Shown: positions 49,697 through 60,444 of the stretch, one piece after another | How positions within the stretch are numbered: position 1 is the first letter of the stretch | How the letters are laid out: every line of letters begins with the position of its first letter | DNA from: Orbaceae bacterium ESL0727 | Lineage (GTDB): Bacteria; Pseudomonadota; Gammaproteobacteria; Enterobacterales; Orbaceae | DNA: 64,000 bases | Assembly (NCBI GenBank): GCA_029433345.1 | Contig: JAQTHY010000001.1 | Span: 930,001-994,000 of the forward strand | Direction: 5' to 3' | Notes under the pieces: generated by a model | The model's input: the letters and a program-made list of their open reading frames with translations, nothing else | Told to the model about the DNA's origin: nothing | The model's database searches: none | Position numbers and translations under genes: made by a program

Positions 49697-50875
49697 ATGG
49701 AGCAGACAATGCGATGGTTTGGTCCTAATGATCCAGTATCATTAGACGATATCCGTCAAGCTGGGGCGACGGGAATTGTGACCGCCTTACATCACATACC
49801 CAATGGCGAGGTGTGGTCAGTCGACGAAATTCAAAAACGTAAACAATTGATTGAAGCTAAGGGATTAACTTGGTCAGTGGTAGAAAGTATTCCCATTCAT
49901 GAAGAGATTAAAACACATCGTGGTCATTATCAGCATTATATCAACAATTATAAACAATCTATTCGTAATTTAGCTGCATGCGGGATTGATACTGTTTGTT
50001 ACAACTTTATGCCGGTTTTGGATTGGACACGGACTGATTTAACTTACGAATTACCTGATGGCTCAAGAGCCCTCCGTTTTGATCAGATAGAATTTGCTGC
50101 TTTTGATATTTTTATTTTAGCCCGTCCTAATGCTGAAAAAGATTATAGTTCATCCGATATTGCCGAGGCAAAAACGTATTTCGATAATGCGACGCAAGAA
50201 CAAAAAGATAAATTAGTCAGAAATATTATTGCCGGTTTACCGGGTGCCGAAGAGGGATATTCACTCGATCAATTTCGCGCTCAGCTGGCCACTTATGATG
50301 GTATTGATAAAACTAAATTACGCGAAAATTATGCCTATTTTTTAGAACAGATTGTGCCGGTTGCCCAAGAGGTTGGTGTGGTTCTGACTGTTCATCCGGA
50401 TGATCCACCGCGTCCTATTTTAGGCCTGCCACGTATTGTTTCAACGATTGAAGATATGCAATGGATCAAAGACACAGTTGATTCTATCCATAATGGTTTT
50501 TGTTTCTGTACGGGTTCTTATGGTGTACGTAGTGATAATGATTTAGTCAAAATGGCTGAAAAATTTGCTGACCGTATCCATTTTATCCATTTGCGAGCAA
50601 CGGTACGTGAAGATAATCCATTATCCTTCCATGAAGGTGATCATCTTGCCGGTGATGTAGATATGTATGCAGTGATTAAAGCGTTAGTGGCAGAAGAAGA
50701 GCGACGTAAAAAGGTCGGTATTCAGCGATCAATTCCCGTTCGTCCTGATCACGGACATCAAATGTTAGATGATCTAAAAAAGAAAACCAATCCAGGTTAT
50801 TCCGCTATTGGGCGTTTACGTGGGCTGGCCGAAATTCGTGGCGTTGAATATGCAATAAGGCGTGCCTTCTTCTAA
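49697..50875 (+). CDS. uxuA: Mannonate dehydratase
   Basis: UxuA dehydrates D-mannonate to 2-keto-3-deoxygluconate, using Fe2+/Mn2+. 392 residues. [79 protein letters not shown] and [26 protein letters not shown] match the E. coli protein closely, with the metal-binding His and Cys retained. It lies 71 bases after uxuR on the same strand. AAGGAG precedes ATG 49697. kdgK/kdgA, the next steps, are not in the window. Confidence 0.98.
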   Translation: MEQTMRWFGPNDPVSLDDIRQAGATGIVTALHHIPNGEVWSVDEIQKRKQLIEAKGLTWSVVESIPIHEEIKTHRGHYQHYINNYKQSIRNLAACGIDTVCYNFMPVLDWTRTDLTYELPDGSRALRFDQIEFAAFDIFILARPNAEKDYSSSDIAEAKTYFDNATQEQKDKLVRNIIAGLPGAEEGYSLDQFRAQLATYDGIDKTKLRENYAYFLEQIVPVAQEVGVVLTVHPDDPPRPILGLPRIVSTIEDMQWIKDTVDSIHNGFCFCTGSYGVRSDNDLVKMAEKFADRIHFIHLRATVREDNPLSFHEGDHLAGDVDMYAVIKALVAEEERRKKVGIQRSIPVRPDHGHQMLDDLKKKTNPGYSAIGRLRGLAEIRGVEYAIRRAFF

Positions 50876-50898
50876 CTATTTGTTTGGTGATTATTGCT

Positions 50899-50947
50899 GT
50901 TGTTACTTATCCATGATACGAGACCATGACACGCGATGAGTAACAAC
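50899..50947. terminator. Bidirectional terminator between uxuA and pth
   Basis: GTTGTTACTTATC pairs with GATGAGTAACAAC (one mismatch or G-T pair) around a 23-base loop between convergent genes. The T-rich flanks are modest. Confidence 0.55.
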
Positions 50948-50953
50948 AATTCA

Positions 50954-51541
50954 TTACGCTTTGAATGCATGTAGCCGATTCATTGCGGCTTCAACACCTT
51001 TTTCTAGCATAATATCAATACAGCGCACTGATTCATCAATTGTTTGATCAATCAGATCTTGTTCAGTTTTGGATGGTTTATTGAGTACATAACCAGCGAC
51101 TTTATTTTTATCGCCCGGGTGACCAATGCCGATGCGTAGACGATAAAAATTGAGGTTATTGCCCAATTTACTGGCGATATCTTTCAAACCATTATGACCA
51201 CCATGACCACCACCAAATTTAAATTTGGCCATACCGGGATTCATATCCAGTTCGTCATGCACTACTAAAATCTCTTCGGGCTTAATATTATAAAAATTGG
51301 CCATCGCAAGAACAGCTTTACCACTTAAATTCATGAAAGTGGTGGGGACGAGTAGACGAATATCATGACCCGCTAAATTAATGCGTGCAGTGTAGCCAAA
51401 GAATTTACTGTCATTTTTTAAAGATTGATGATTCTGTTTGGCTAACAGGTCAACCAACCAGGCACCCGCATTATGGCGCGTTGCCGCATATTCTGCACCA
51501 GGATTACCTAATCCTACAATCAGTTTAATATCAGTTGTCAT
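50954..51541 (-). CDS. pth: Peptidyl-tRNA hydrolase
   Basis: Pth frees tRNA from prematurely released peptidyl-tRNA and is essential. 195 residues. [20 protein letters not shown] carries the catalytic His (in RHNAG, about residue 22). The blocks [20 protein letters not shown] and [13 protein letters not shown] match the family, with the Asp and Asn of the active site. It is downstream of prs, with a terminator between. Confidence 0.97.
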   Translation of the reverse strand: MTTDIKLIVGLGNPGAEYAATRHNAGAWLVDLLAKQNHQSLKNDSKFFGYTARINLAGHDIRLLVPTTFMNLSGKAVLAMANFYNIKPEEILVVHDELDMNPGMAKFKFGGGHGGHNGLKDIASKLGNNLNFYRLRIGIGHPGDKNKVAGYVLNKPSKTEQDLIDQTIDESVRCIDIMLEKGVEAAMNRLHAFKA

Positions 51542-51627
51542 TTAGTTTTTACAACCTAACGTTCTTTATAGTAAAAATTTAGAATAAAAGTTTATAATCA
51601 AACTTTATAATCTAAAAAAGTTGTTAC

Positions 51628-51670
51628 CAAAACAAAAGGGGTCATAAAGCATAGCCTTATAAGACCCCTT
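51628..51670 (-). terminator. prs terminator
   Basis: On the minus strand AAGGGGTC/GACCCCTT form an 8-bp GC-rich stem with a further AT portion (TTATAAGG…CATAAA region), followed by TTTTGTTTT. It ends the prs transcript 45-80 bases after its stop. Confidence 0.8.
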
Positions 51671-51714
51671 CGTACTCATTCCATCGATAATGATTGGGTA
51701 GAGTTGATTATGAA

Positions 51715-52662
51715 TTAATAATGAAACATCGCTGAAATGGATTCTTCATTACTAATACGACGAATCGCTTCAGCCAGCATACCTGATAAGGTTAGTTGGC
51801 GCACATTGTTAAGTGATTTGACTTCTTCAGTTAGCGGAATAGTATCGCAAACAACAATTTCATCAATCGCAGAATTTTTAATATTATTGACGGCCTTACC
51901 TGAAAAGATAGGATGCGTTGCATAAGCAAAAACACGTTTTGCGCCACGTGCTTTTAAGGCATCGGCTGCTTTACATAAAGTACCGGCAGTATCAATCATA
52001 TCGTCAACTAAAATACAGTCGCGATCAGTGACATCACCAATAATATTCATCACTTCAGATTCATTAGCGCGTTGACGACGCTTATCAATAATAGCCATAT
52101 CGATATCATTTAACAGTTTGGCAATGGCGCGCGCACGTACGACACCACCAATATCGGGTGATACAACGATAGGGCGCTCAAATTCACGCTGTAACATATC
52201 TTCTAAAATCACTGGACTGCCGAATACATTATCGACAGGAACGTCGAAAAAGCCTTGGATCTGTTCGGCATGTAGGTCAACGGTTAAGACTCGGTCAACA
52301 CCAACGGTCGATAAAAAGTCAGCAACCACTTTTGCCGTAATCGGTACGCGAGCAGAGCGGACACGGCGATCTTGACGAGCGTAACCAAAATAAGGAATCA
52401 CGGCTGTAATACGACCCGCAGATGCACGACGCATCGCATCGATCATTACCAGTAATTCCATTAAATTATCATTGGTCGGCGCACAAGTTGATTGGATAAT
52501 AAAAACATCTTCACCACGAACGTTTTCATTAATTTGGACATTGACTTCGCCATCGCTAAAACGGCCAACGACAATATCACCAAGAGAAGTATAAAGACGA
52601 TTAGCTATACGTTTTGCTAGTTCTGGTGTGGCATTACCAGCAAAAAGCTTCATATCAGGCAC
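51715..52662 (-). CDS. prs: Ribose-phosphate pyrophosphokinase
   Basis: Prs makes PRPP from ribose-5-phosphate and ATP for purine, pyrimidine, histidine and NAD synthesis. 315 residues, the same as E. coli. [16 protein letters not shown] start at GTG 52662. [19 protein letters not shown], the PRPP loop [16 protein letters not shown] and [15 protein letters not shown] are intact. It is a single gene with its own terminator. Confidence 0.98.
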   Translation of the reverse strand: MPDMKLFAGNATPELAKRIANRLYTSLGDIVVGRFSDGEVNVQINENVRGEDVFIIQSTCAPTNDNLMELLVMIDAMRRASAGRITAVIPYFGYARQDRRVRSARVPITAKVVADFLSTVGVDRVLTVDLHAEQIQGFFDVPVDNVFGSPVILEDMLQREFERPIVVSPDIGGVVRARAIAKLLNDIDMAIIDKRRQRANESEVMNIIGDVTDRDCILVDDMIDTAGTLCKAADALKARGAKRVFAYATHPIFSGKAVNNIKNSAIDEIVVCDTIPLTEEVKSLNNVRQLTLSGMLAEAIRRISNEESISAMFHY

Positions 52663-52847
52663 GAGAAATCCTCAAGCATGTTATAATGATTACTTATCCG
52701 TAATCGGTTCAATTGGGACTCTAATTATATAATCATTTACCAAGAGTCCTCAACAATAATATGGATATTTAGGTGATTTATTTTGCAGCCATGAAATTTT
52801 ACACTATACTCCAGCTTCTTTTTTTATCATAAATATGAACAGGTAAT

Positions 52848-53540
52848 ATGAATATAAACGAAACCATAAAAGCTATCCGCCCGATTCGTAGTTTTGTCTT
52901 AAGACAAGGTCGCTTGACCAAAGGGCAAGAACATGCGTTAACGACATTTTGGCCTATTTATGGCATTGATTATCATCCCAATGCGCCGATTTCGTTCGAT
53001 CCTAATCAGAAGATCACACTCGAAATTGGCTTTGGTATGGGTGCTTCGTTTATTGAAATGGCACGCCAATCACCCGAGACCCATTTTTTAGGCATTGAAG
53101 TACATCGACCGGGCGTCGGTGCCTGCCTAATGGCGGCTGAAGCTGCCAAACTGACCAATGTAAATGTGATGTGTCATGATGCGGTTGAAGTATTGGAAAA
53201 TATGATCCCAGACAATTCATTAGATAAAGTACAGATTTTTTTCCCAGATCCATGGCATAAAGCAAGACATAATAAACGTCGTATTATCCAACCTGAATTT
53301 GTTGCGCTCATTTATAAAAAATTAAAATCGGGCGGCGTGTTACATTTAGCGACTGATTGGCAAAATTATGCAGAACATATGTTAGCTGTATTAACACAAG
53401 CTGCAGGATTTAAGAATTTGTCTAACCGAGGTGATTATGTGCCAAGGCCGGTAGATAGGTCGGTGACAAAATTTGAAAAACGTGGGCAGAATCTTGGGCA
53501 TGGTGTTTGGGATTTACAATTTATGAAACAGTCTAGCTGA
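52848..53540 (+). CDS. trmB: tRNA (guanine-N7-)-methyltransferase
   Basis: TrmB adds m7G46 to tRNA variable loops with S-adenosylmethionine. 230 residues. The motif I region reads [30 protein letters not shown] and the signature [16 protein letters not shown] are present, with the conserved Asp and His. The N-terminal [18 protein letters not shown] is also typical. It is divergent from prs. AGG precedes ATG 52848. Confidence 0.97.
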   Translation: MNINETIKAIRPIRSFVLRQGRLTKGQEHALTTFWPIYGIDYHPNAPISFDPNQKITLEIGFGMGASFIEMARQSPETHFLGIEVHRPGVGACLMAAEAAKLTNVNVMCHDAVEVLENMIPDNSLDKVQIFFPDPWHKARHNKRRIIQPEFVALIYKKLKSGGVLHLATDWQNYAEHMLAVLTQAAGFKNLSNRGDYVPRPVDRSVTKFEKRGQNLGHGVWDLQFMKQSS

Positions 53541-53597
53541 GTGATATTGCCGTTTTTGCAGATCACAAAATCAAAAGATTAAAAAATTAAAAAATCA

Positions 53598-53632
53598 AGG
53601 GATCACCGGGTAAAACAGGATGATCCTTTTTT
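53598..53632 (+). terminator. trmB terminator
   Basis: AAGGGATCA…TGATCC forms a stem of at least 6 bp (GGATCA/TGATCC), followed by T6 at 53627-53632, about 60 bases after trmB. Confidence 0.7.
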
Positions 53633-53668
53633 GTTATTATGGATTCGTACTTGAACCTATCTTCAAAT

Positions 53669-53701
53669 ATTTGACATAAACGTAGTATAACTCTGAAACA
53701 T
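53669..53701 (+). repeat. 33-bp intergenic repeat, copy E
   Basis: Arms as in A to D, centre AGTATAAC. It lies upstream of the lacY-gal operon, 50 bases before the GalR-type operator. Confidence 0.85.
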
Positions 53702-53751
53702 CCAATAAAAAGCGTGTTTATGTGAAGACAATAAAATTAATGAATATGATA

Positions 53752-53765
53752 TGTAAACGTTTTCA
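53752..53765. promoter_or_regulatory. LacI/GalR-type operator
   Basis: TGTAAACGTTTTCA fits the family pattern TGNAANCGNTTNCA in every fixed position, and its left half equals the left half of the external gal operator of E. coli as I recall it. It lies about 350 bases before lacY. No GalR/LacI gene is in the window. Confidence 0.65.
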
Positions 53766-53770
53766 TAAAA

Positions 53771-53786
53771 TGTTAGCTAGATCACT
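53771..53786. promoter_or_regulatory. CRP-like site upstream of lacY
   Basis: TGTTA-GCTAGA-TCACT matches 8 of 10 positions of TGTGA-N6-TCACA, six bases after the GalR-type operator, the usual pairing for a catabolite-controlled sugar operon. Confidence 0.5.
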
Positions 53787-54108
53787 TTTTAACACGTTTA
53801 TAAGTGTTAATATTTCGCCGTAAATTATGAGTAATCTGATTTTTTATTCATCTGTAACCGATTTCTTTTTATTCTATATATGATTGTGGGTAACTACATA
53901 CCTAGACGATAAAATCACTACCTTGTCAAGTAATGGGTATATACTTGTTGCACGTGAAGATGTGTAAAATAAGCGCACTGTTCTAACATGAGTGCTTTAT
54001 AAAAAACACTTTCTTTGCCATTTCGCGGATTGCAATAGGTAACCTAAAATGACGATTTTAAACGTAATGATTATAGATTTAATTTAAAGTGGATGAAGGA
54101 AGTTTATT

Positions 54109-55407
54109 ATGAATAATCAAAGCATAAAATCTACATTACATAATACTAACTATTGGGTATTTAGTCTCTATTTCTTCTTCTACTTCTTTATTATGGGCGC
54201 CTATTTTCCCTTTTTTCCTGTTTGGTTGAATATGAATGGATTAAATCAGGCGGATACCGGCTATGTGTTTTCGTTTGTGTCATTATTTGCGCTAGTTTTT
54301 CAACCTTTATTTGGCTTACTTTCTGATAAACTCGGCCTAAAAAAACAGTTACTTTGGATTATTACCATATCATTAGTGCTGTTTGGACCCTTTTTTATTT
54401 TCGTTTTTGGCCCACTATTACACGTTAATGTTATTTTAGGCTCAATTGTGGGTGGATTTTATTTAGGATTAGTAAATGGAGGCGGTGGCCCTGCAATTGA
54501 AGCATTTGTTGAAAAGGTGAGTCGCCGTAGCGGTTTTGAATTTGGCCGCGCGCGCATGTTTGGTTGTTTTGGTTGGGCAATTTGTGCTTCGTTTGTGGGT
54601 GTGATGATTTCGCACAATATGGATCTGGTATTTTGGCTCTGTTCAGGATTTGCGATCATTTTGTTAATTTTAGTTAAAATTGCCAATCCGGAGCGTGGTA
54701 CAACCATCACCGTTATTGAACAGATGGGACTTAATAAACCTGAACCATTAAATCTAAAATTGGCGTTAGATCTTCTTAGAATGCCAAAAATATGGTTTTT
54801 TATGCTTTATATCGTGGGTGTCGCCTGTACTTATGACGTGTTCGATCAACAGTTTGCGAATTTTTTCACATCATTTTTTTCCAGCGAAGAAGTGGGACGA
54901 GAAACGTTTGGTTATGTGACAACGCTAGGCGAATTTCTCAATGCGATGGTGATGTTCTGTGCCCCATTTATTGTGATGAAGATTGGTAGTAAAAATACGT
55001 TATTAATCGCGGGTGCGATCATGTCTATCCGAATTACTGGTTCAGCATTTGCAACCAATGCGGTCGAAGTAGTTATTTTAAAAACATTGCATATGTTCGA
55101 AGCACCGCTTTTACTTGTGGCTGCGTTTAAATATATTACGACACATTTCCCATTGCGTTTTTCGGCAACGGTTTATTTGGTTGCCTTCTGCTTTGCTAAG
55201 CAACTTTCGATTATGTTTATGTCAACTTTTGCCGGTTTAATGTATATTGAGATCGGTTTTAAGAGCGCTTATTTGGTATTAGGTATGATAGCGTTTATTT
55301 TTACATTTATTTCCTCGTTTACGTTATCGGGTCGTGGCCCTTACTCGCTTTTCAAAAAGAATAAACCTGATAATGATAAGTTAAGCAAAGAGTTTATTGC
55401 TGATTAA
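54109..55407 (+). CDS. lacY: Lactose/galactoside permease LacY family
   Basis: 432 residues, about 12 helices, very close to E. coli LacY over its whole length ([60 protein letters not shown]). Residues central to LacY action can be seen: the Glu and Arg of EKVSRR/FGRAR for sugar binding, the Arg in SIRITG, and the His and Glu in KTLHMFEAP for proton coupling, plus the Lys in FAKQLS. It is therefore likely a functional galactoside/H+ symporter. galT follows after 31 bases. lacZ is not next to it, unlike the E. coli lac operon. Confidence 0.92.
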   Translation: MNNQSIKSTLHNTNYWVFSLYFFFYFFIMGAYFPFFPVWLNMNGLNQADTGYVFSFVSLFALVFQPLFGLLSDKLGLKKQLLWIITISLVLFGPFFIFVFGPLLHVNVILGSIVGGFYLGLVNGGGGPAIEAFVEKVSRRSGFEFGRARMFGCFGWAICASFVGVMISHNMDLVFWLCSGFAIILLILVKIANPERGTTITVIEQMGLNKPEPLNLKLALDLLRMPKIWFFMLYIVGVACTYDVFDQQFANFFTSFFSSEEVGRETFGYVTTLGEFLNAMVMFCAPFIVMKIGSKNTLLIAGAIMSIRITGSAFATNAVEVVILKTLHMFEAPLLLVAAFKYITTHFPLRFSATVYLVAFCFAKQLSIMFMSTFAGLMYIEIGFKSAYLVLGMIAFIFTFISSFTLSGRGPYSLFKKNKPDNDKLSKEFIAD

Positions 55408-55438
55408 TCCATAATATGTATCCTTTTAAGGGACAAAA

Positions 55439-56548
55439 ATGGCTATTTTTAATCCGACTGATCATCCGCATCGCCGTTATAATCCGTTAACGGATCAATG
55501 GGTATTGGTCTCGCCGCATCGTGCTAAACGACCCTGGCAAGGCCAACAAGAGGTTATCTATGAGGATCCTAAACCAGAGCATGATCCTAACTGTTTTTTA
55601 TGTGCAGGTAACAAACGTGTGACAGGCGAAATCAATCCTAATTACACAGGCACATTTGTGTTTACGAATGATTTTGCGGCGTTAATGAGTGATACGCCCA
55701 TATCACCGGCGAGTTCAGATCCCCTTTTTCAACAACAAAGTGTCAGAGGAACCAGTCGAGTTATCTGTTTTTCGCCTGATCATAGTAAAACGTTACCCGA
55801 ACTGCCGCTATCGGCGATTAATGGCGTTGTCAAAACATGGATAGCGCAACAAAATGAATTGAGTAAAAGCTATCTGTGGATACAGATATTTGAAAATAAA
55901 GGCGCGGTAATGGGGTGTTCGAACCCACATCCGCATGGTCAGATCTGGGCGAATGATTTTTTACCCAACGAAATTGTCCGTGAAGATCAGAATATGCACC
56001 ATTATTTCGAACGCTATCACCGTAATCTGCTGCTTGATTATGTCGAAAAAGAGTTAACATTGGGTGAACGTATTGTGGTTGAGACCGATTACTGGGTCGC
56101 CATGGTACCGTTTTGGGCTGTATGGCCTTTTGAAACTTTACTTTTACCTAAACAACATGTCGCACGCTTAACGTCATTAACCGACGCGGAACAGCGTGAT
56201 CTGTCCATCGCAATTAAAGCATTGACCACGCGTTATGATAATCTTTTTCACTGTTCATTCCCTTATTCGATGGGGTGGCATGGGGCACCTTATGAGCAGG
56301 TGACTTCTCATCTCACGACTGATCAGTTAAAACAAGAACCGATGCATTATTGGCAGCTACATGCCCATTTTTATCCTCCTTTATTGCGATCTGCAACAGT
56401 GAAAAAATTTATGGTTGGCTATGAAATGTTTGCCGAAGTCCAACGCGATCTCACGCCTGAACAAGCAGCGGAAAAACTACGTAATGTCAGTGAAATACAT
56501 TATAAAGATCAATCAGCTGCGCCATCAACATTAGGACAATCTCAATGA
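55439..56548 (+). CDS. galT: Galactose-1-phosphate uridylyltransferase
   Basis: GalT exchanges UMP between UDP-glucose and galactose-1-phosphate. 369 residues, about 20 longer than the E. coli form because of a C-terminal tail. The active HPH is in [12 protein letters not shown] (about residue 166). [29 protein letters not shown] (zinc site) and the later His in [10 protein letters not shown] match. Its stop overlaps the galK start (ATGA at 56545-56548), so translation is coupled. Confidence 0.97.
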   Translation: MAIFNPTDHPHRRYNPLTDQWVLVSPHRAKRPWQGQQEVIYEDPKPEHDPNCFLCAGNKRVTGEINPNYTGTFVFTNDFAALMSDTPISPASSDPLFQQQSVRGTSRVICFSPDHSKTLPELPLSAINGVVKTWIAQQNELSKSYLWIQIFENKGAVMGCSNPHPHGQIWANDFLPNEIVREDQNMHHYFERYHRNLLLDYVEKELTLGERIVVETDYWVAMVPFWAVWPFETLLLPKQHVARLTSLTDAEQRDLSIAIKALTTRYDNLFHCSFPYSMGWHGAPYEQVTSHLTTDQLKQEPMHYWQLHAHFYPPLLRSATVKKFMVGYEMFAEVQRDLTPEQAAEKLRNVSEIHYKDQSAAPSTLGQSQ

Positions 56549-57702
56549 ATGCATTAATTGAAAAAAACAGTCGAATTTTCAATGAAAAATTTGGTTATGC
56601 ACCCGATACCTTTATACAGGCACCTGGGCGTGTTAATCTGATTGGCGAACATACTGATTATAATGATGGTTTTGTGTTACCTTGTGCCATTAATTATCAA
56701 ACGGTGATTGTTTGCCATAAACGTAATGACAATATCATTCGCGTCATTGCTGCTGATTATGATAATCAATGTGATCAATTTGATTTAGATAATAGCATCA
56801 CATCCCACACTGATTTTCAGTGGGCAAACTATATTCGTGGCGTAATGGTGTATCTAAAGCGTCATACTGCGGATATGGGAGGTGTTGATTTTGTCGTCAG
56901 TGGCAACGTACCGCAAGGGGCGGGGTTGAGTTCGTCAGCTTCGTTAGAAGTAGCCGTCGCAAAAATGATGCAATTACTCTATAACTTGCCGTTAGATGGT
57001 CGAGAACTTGCTCTAATTGGTCAAGAGGCCGAAAACCATTTTGTTGGTTGCCATTGTGGCATTATGGATCAGTTAATCTCGGCATTGGGTAAAGCACAAC
57101 ATGCCCTGTTAATTGATTGTCGAACCCTTGAGAGCAAACCGATTTCGATCCCCGATGATTTTGCGGTTATGATTATTAATTCCAATATTAAACGGGGACT
57201 GGTTGATAGCGAATATAATACGCGTCGTCAGCAATGCGAGCAGGCTGCTAAGGCATTAGGTGTGAAAGCGCTGCGCGATGCTTCATTGGCCGATTTGCTG
57301 ACTATTGAGGATAAATTAGATCCTGACGTCTTTAAACGTGCGCGTCATGTGATTACGGAAAATGATCGAACCCTTAAAGCTGCCGAAGCATTAACGCGTA
57401 GTGATTATAAACAGTTGTCGATTTTAATGGCACAAAGTCATCAATCGATGCGGGATGATTTTGCCATTACCGTCCCTGCCATTGATTATTTAGTCGATAT
57501 TATTCATGATGTTATTGGTGATCAAGGTGGCGTAAGAATGACTGGTGGTGGTTTCGGTGGTTGTGTTGTTGCATTAGTGCCGAAAGATCGCGTTTTAGAT
57601 GTGCAAACGGTGGTGCAAGATCATTATCAAAAAAGATTTGCTATCAAAGAAGCAATTTATCTCTGTACACCCAGCGAAGGTGCGAATCGACAATGTCTAT
57701 AA
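56545..57702 (+). CDS. galK: Galactokinase
   Basis: GalK phosphorylates alpha-D-galactose with ATP. 385 residues, GHMP kinase family. The galactokinase signature [19 protein letters not shown] (about 28-46), the phosphate-binding loop [13 protein letters not shown] (about 125) and the C-terminal [18 protein letters not shown] are complete. It overlaps galT by 4 bases and galM by 10 bases. Confidence 0.98.
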   Translation: MNALIEKNSRIFNEKFGYAPDTFIQAPGRVNLIGEHTDYNDGFVLPCAINYQTVIVCHKRNDNIIRVIAADYDNQCDQFDLDNSITSHTDFQWANYIRGVMVYLKRHTADMGGVDFVVSGNVPQGAGLSSSASLEVAVAKMMQLLYNLPLDGRELALIGQEAENHFVGCHCGIMDQLISALGKAQHALLIDCRTLESKPISIPDDFAVMIINSNIKRGLVDSEYNTRRQQCEQAAKALGVKALRDASLADLLTIEDKLDPDVFKRARHVITENDRTLKAAEALTRSDYKQLSILMAQSHQSMRDDFAITVPAIDYLVDIIHDVIGDQGGVRMTGGGFGGCVVALVPKDRVLDVQTVVQDHYQKRFAIKEAIYLCTPSEGANRQCL

Positions 57703-58754
57703 CCATACCAATGTTAACCGTATTTCCACAATTAGATGAAGAGATCATTACCTTAACCAATAAAAATGGTATGACTATTAAGCTTTCTAATTATGGGGCG
57801 ACATGGCTTTCGTGTGTGATACCCATTGCAGGTGTCGCGCGCGAAATGCTATTGGGCTGTGCTTCACTTGCTGAATATAAACAGCAAACGGCCTATTTAG
57901 GTGCAACAGTTGGACGTTATGCTAACCGTATCGCGAATGCAATGTTTAACATTACCGGTAAACAATATATGTTAACTGCCAATCAAGGCAAAAATCAGTT
58001 ACATGGTGGCATAAGTGGATTTGATAAACGGTTATGGTCAATACAAAACTGTTCATCGGAGCAGGTCACATTCTGTTTAGTTTCGCCCGATGGTGAAGAA
58101 GGTTTCCCAGGTAAACTGACTGTTGCGGTCACGTATCAGTTAACAAGTGATAATAGCGTAAGTATTCAATTTATGGCTAATACCAATAAAGCGACCCCAG
58201 TAAATTTGACTAATCATGCCTATTTTAATCTTGATGGGGACAGTGCGCATAGTGATGAAGAAAGTCGTTATTGTGATGCGCGATTGCAGAGCTTACAAAT
58301 TCATGCAGATCATTATTTATTAGTTGATGCTGATGGTATTCCTACTGGCGATCTTATGCCGGTTATGCAGCATGATATGGATTTACGACAGCCAAAAAGG
58401 TTGATTGATCATTTTTGGGAAAGTCATGCGCGCCGACAAACGTCGGGATATGATCACACCTATTTACTGCATAAAAAACAGCCTATTGCAGCAACATTAA
58501 CCTCGGCGGATGGCACTGTGGCGATGGATGTCATCACTTCACTGCCTGCATTACACGTTTATAGCGGTAATTTTTTGCAAGGAACACCTAATCGCTGGGG
58601 AGGCGCCTATCAAAATTTTGCTGGTATTGCATTAGAAGCACAATTTTTACCGGACAGCCCTAATCATCCCGAATGGCCACAACCTAGCTGTTTTTTACAT
58701 CCGCATCAAACTTATCAGCATGAAATTTGTTACCGTTTCCATTCCAAAACATAA
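57693..58754 (+). CDS. galM: Galactose mutarotase (aldose 1-epimerase)
   Basis: GalM interconverts alpha and beta galactose, feeding GalK. 353 residues from ATG 57693; the frame is open much further upstream through galK, but only this start gives a family-like N-terminus. The catalytic His and Glu are in [13 protein letters not shown] (about 175) and [21 protein letters not shown] (about 310). [14 protein letters not shown] and NQLHGG are also typical. galE is missing from this cluster and must be elsewhere for the Leloir pathway to run. Confidence 0.95.
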   Translation: MSITIPMLTVFPQLDEEIITLTNKNGMTIKLSNYGATWLSCVIPIAGVAREMLLGCASLAEYKQQTAYLGATVGRYANRIANAMFNITGKQYMLTANQGKNQLHGGISGFDKRLWSIQNCSSEQVTFCLVSPDGEEGFPGKLTVAVTYQLTSDNSVSIQFMANTNKATPVNLTNHAYFNLDGDSAHSDEESRYCDARLQSLQIHADHYLLVDADGIPTGDLMPVMQHDMDLRQPKRLIDHFWESHARRQTSGYDHTYLLHKKQPIAATLTSADGTVAMDVITSLPALHVYSGNFLQGTPNRWGGAYQNFAGIALEAQFLPDSPNHPEWPQPSCFLHPHQTYQHEICYRFHSKT

Positions 58755-58941
58755 CTAGGATCATTATAGTAGCGACACTGATTATTTTTGTCATAAGGGT
58801 GTTATGCTATCTGTTTTATGTTGTCCGTTTTATTCGACCAATCGTTGTCGCAAAAATATCGAGAAAAATGGTACGATTTGACGCGATGATACAGTGATAT
58901 TTTTCTATCTATTGCTCACTATCACGCACATTAATTTTACG

Positions 58942-58974
58942 ATGTTTCAGAACTACTATACGTTTATGTATAAT
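58942..58974 (-). repeat. 33-bp intergenic repeat, copy F (diverged)
   Basis: On the minus strand: ATTATACATAAACGT, centre ATAGTAGT, TCTGAAACAT. The left arm differs from the others at two positions; the right arm is identical. It faces copy E across the lacY-gal operon. Confidence 0.8.
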
Positions 58975-59072
58975 TTTTTGATAGATCTTCCTGTAAGAGA
59001 CGGATTTCGTGATTAAAAAGTGCGAGTGATCTCGCAAAAGAGTCACAATTAATCAAGTTGATTAAAAAAGAG

Positions 59073-59100
59073 TTGATACTGTATAACAATACAGTATAAT
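59073..59100 (+). promoter_or_regulatory. recA promoter with LexA (SOS) box
   Basis: TTGATA (59073-59078) and TATAAT (59095-59100) are spaced 16 bases, and the spacer is exactly the SOS box CTGTATAACAATACAG (CTGT-N8-ACAG, 59079-59094). LexA bound there would exclude RNA polymerase. Confidence 0.93.
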
Positions 59101-59163
59101 GTTCACAAATATGAATCACATACCAACCCTTAATTCCTGAAAAACAGCATGAAAGAGAATAAT

Positions 59164-60237
59164 ATGAGCGAAAAAAATATGAATGAAAATAAACAACGTG
59201 CGCTTGCGGCAGCATTAAGTCAAATCGAAAAACAGTTTGGCAAGGGCTCCATTATGCGTTTGGGTGATACACAAACATTGGATGTGGATGCTGTTTCGAC
59301 CGGTTCATTGGGGCTGGATATTGCCTTAGGAATTGGTGGTTTACCAATGGGGCGTATCGTTGAAATTTTTGGACCAGAATCATCAGGAAAAACAACATTA
59401 ACCTTATCGGTCATTGCACAAGCACAAAAAGAGGGTAAAACCTGTGCTTTTATTGATGCTGAACATGCATTAGATCCTATTTATGCCGCTAAGTTAGGTG
59501 TACAGGTTGCTGATTTATTAATTTCACAACCCGATACTGGTGAACAAGCGCTGGAAATTTGTGACGCTTTAGTCCGCTCAGGTGCGGTTGATGTTGTCAT
59601 TGTTGACTCAGTTGCGGCATTAACACCGAAAGCTGAAATTGAAGGCGAAATGGGTGATTCGCATATGGGATTACAAGCACGTCTCATGTCACAAGCGTTA
59701 CGTAAATTGACGGCGAATATTAAAAATGCTAACTGTTTAGTTGTATTTATTAATCAAATCCGTATGAAGATTGGGGTGATGTTTGGTAATCCTGAAACAA
59801 CAACCGGTGGTAATGCATTAAAATTTTATGCGTCTGTTCGTCTTGATATTCGACGTATTGGTGCTGTCAAAGAAGGTGAAGATGTTATTGGTAGCGATAC
59901 GCGCGTGAAGGTTGTCAAAAATAAAGTTGCTGCGCCGTTTAGACAAGCTGAATTTCAGATTCTTTATGGTTGTGGTATTTCTAAAGAAGGTGAATTGATT
60001 GATTTAGGTGTTAAACATAAATTAGTTGATAAAGCGGGTGCTTGGTATAGTTACAATGGTGAAAAAATTGGTCAAGGAAAAGCCAATTCGATTAAATTCC
60101 TGCAAGAACGTCCCGAAATTGCGAAAGAACTTGAAACCAAATTGCGTGAGCTATTATTAAATAGCCCTGCTGCTTTCAATGAAGAGATGGGAATCGAAAC
60201 TGATAATGCAGATGAATTTGCAGAAACTGTAGAGTAA
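59164..60237 (+). CDS. recA: Recombinase A
   Basis: RecA forms filaments on single-stranded DNA, drives strand exchange and stimulates LexA cleavage. About 357 residues from ATG 59164, which has AAAGAGA just upstream; the frame is open to ATG 59149, which lacks an SD. The Walker A is GPESSGKTT. The core blocks [62 protein letters not shown] (in parts) and the acidic C-terminus are all standard. recX follows, as is common. Confidence 0.98.
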   Translation: MSEKNMNENKQRALAAALSQIEKQFGKGSIMRLGDTQTLDVDAVSTGSLGLDIALGIGGLPMGRIVEIFGPESSGKTTLTLSVIAQAQKEGKTCAFIDAEHALDPIYAAKLGVQVADLLISQPDTGEQALEICDALVRSGAVDVVIVDSVAALTPKAEIEGEMGDSHMGLQARLMSQALRKLTANIKNANCLVVFINQIRMKIGVMFGNPETTTGGNALKFYASVRLDIRRIGAVKEGEDVIGSDTRVKVVKNKVAAPFRQAEFQILYGCGISKEGELIDLGVKHKLVDKAGAWYSYNGEKIGQGKANSIKFLQERPEIAKELETKLRELLLNSPAAFNEEMGIETDNADEFAETVE

Positions 60238-60304
60238 AACGTGAATTGATGACAATATTGCGATTAAGCATGATTGATTCTTTTTAACGTTAGGTAACAG
60301 AATA

Positions 60305-60348
60305 GATAGGGCATAGCCAGATGCCCTGTCAATTCTTTATGTTTTTTT
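60305..60348 (+). terminator. recA terminator
   Basis: GATAGGGCAT pairs with ATGCCCTGTC (one G-U) around a 6-base loop, followed after a short gap by a T-rich stretch with T7. It lies 70 bases after recA and before recX, so recX may depend on read-through. Confidence 0.75.
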
Positions 60349-60444
60349 GCCCGTTGTTAATCGTTGTTGGCGACGTAAATGCGCATATTAAAGCGTAACA
60401 AGTAAATAATTAACTTCTGATAAAATTGACGATAAGCTATTGTT

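Larger units (their letters stand above)
53633..54108 (+). promoter_or_regulatory. Control region of the lacY-gal operon
   Basis: About 475 bases without a gene. It holds repeat copy E, then a LacI/GalR-type operator and a CRP-like site (separate entries), then AT-rich DNA to the SD AAGGAAG before lacY. I could not choose one promoter with confidence. Confidence 0.6.
58755..59163. other. Intergenic region galM-recA
   Basis: About 400 bases. It holds repeat copy F at 58942-58974, and the recA promoter with an SOS box near 59079. I see no gene; the minus-strand frame at 58964-59215 has no SD and overlaps recA. Confidence 0.6.

Noticed and set aside
57561-57692. N-terminal extension of galM into galK
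   Set aside because: The 44 extra codons translate out-of-frame galK sequence; the family start is at 57693.
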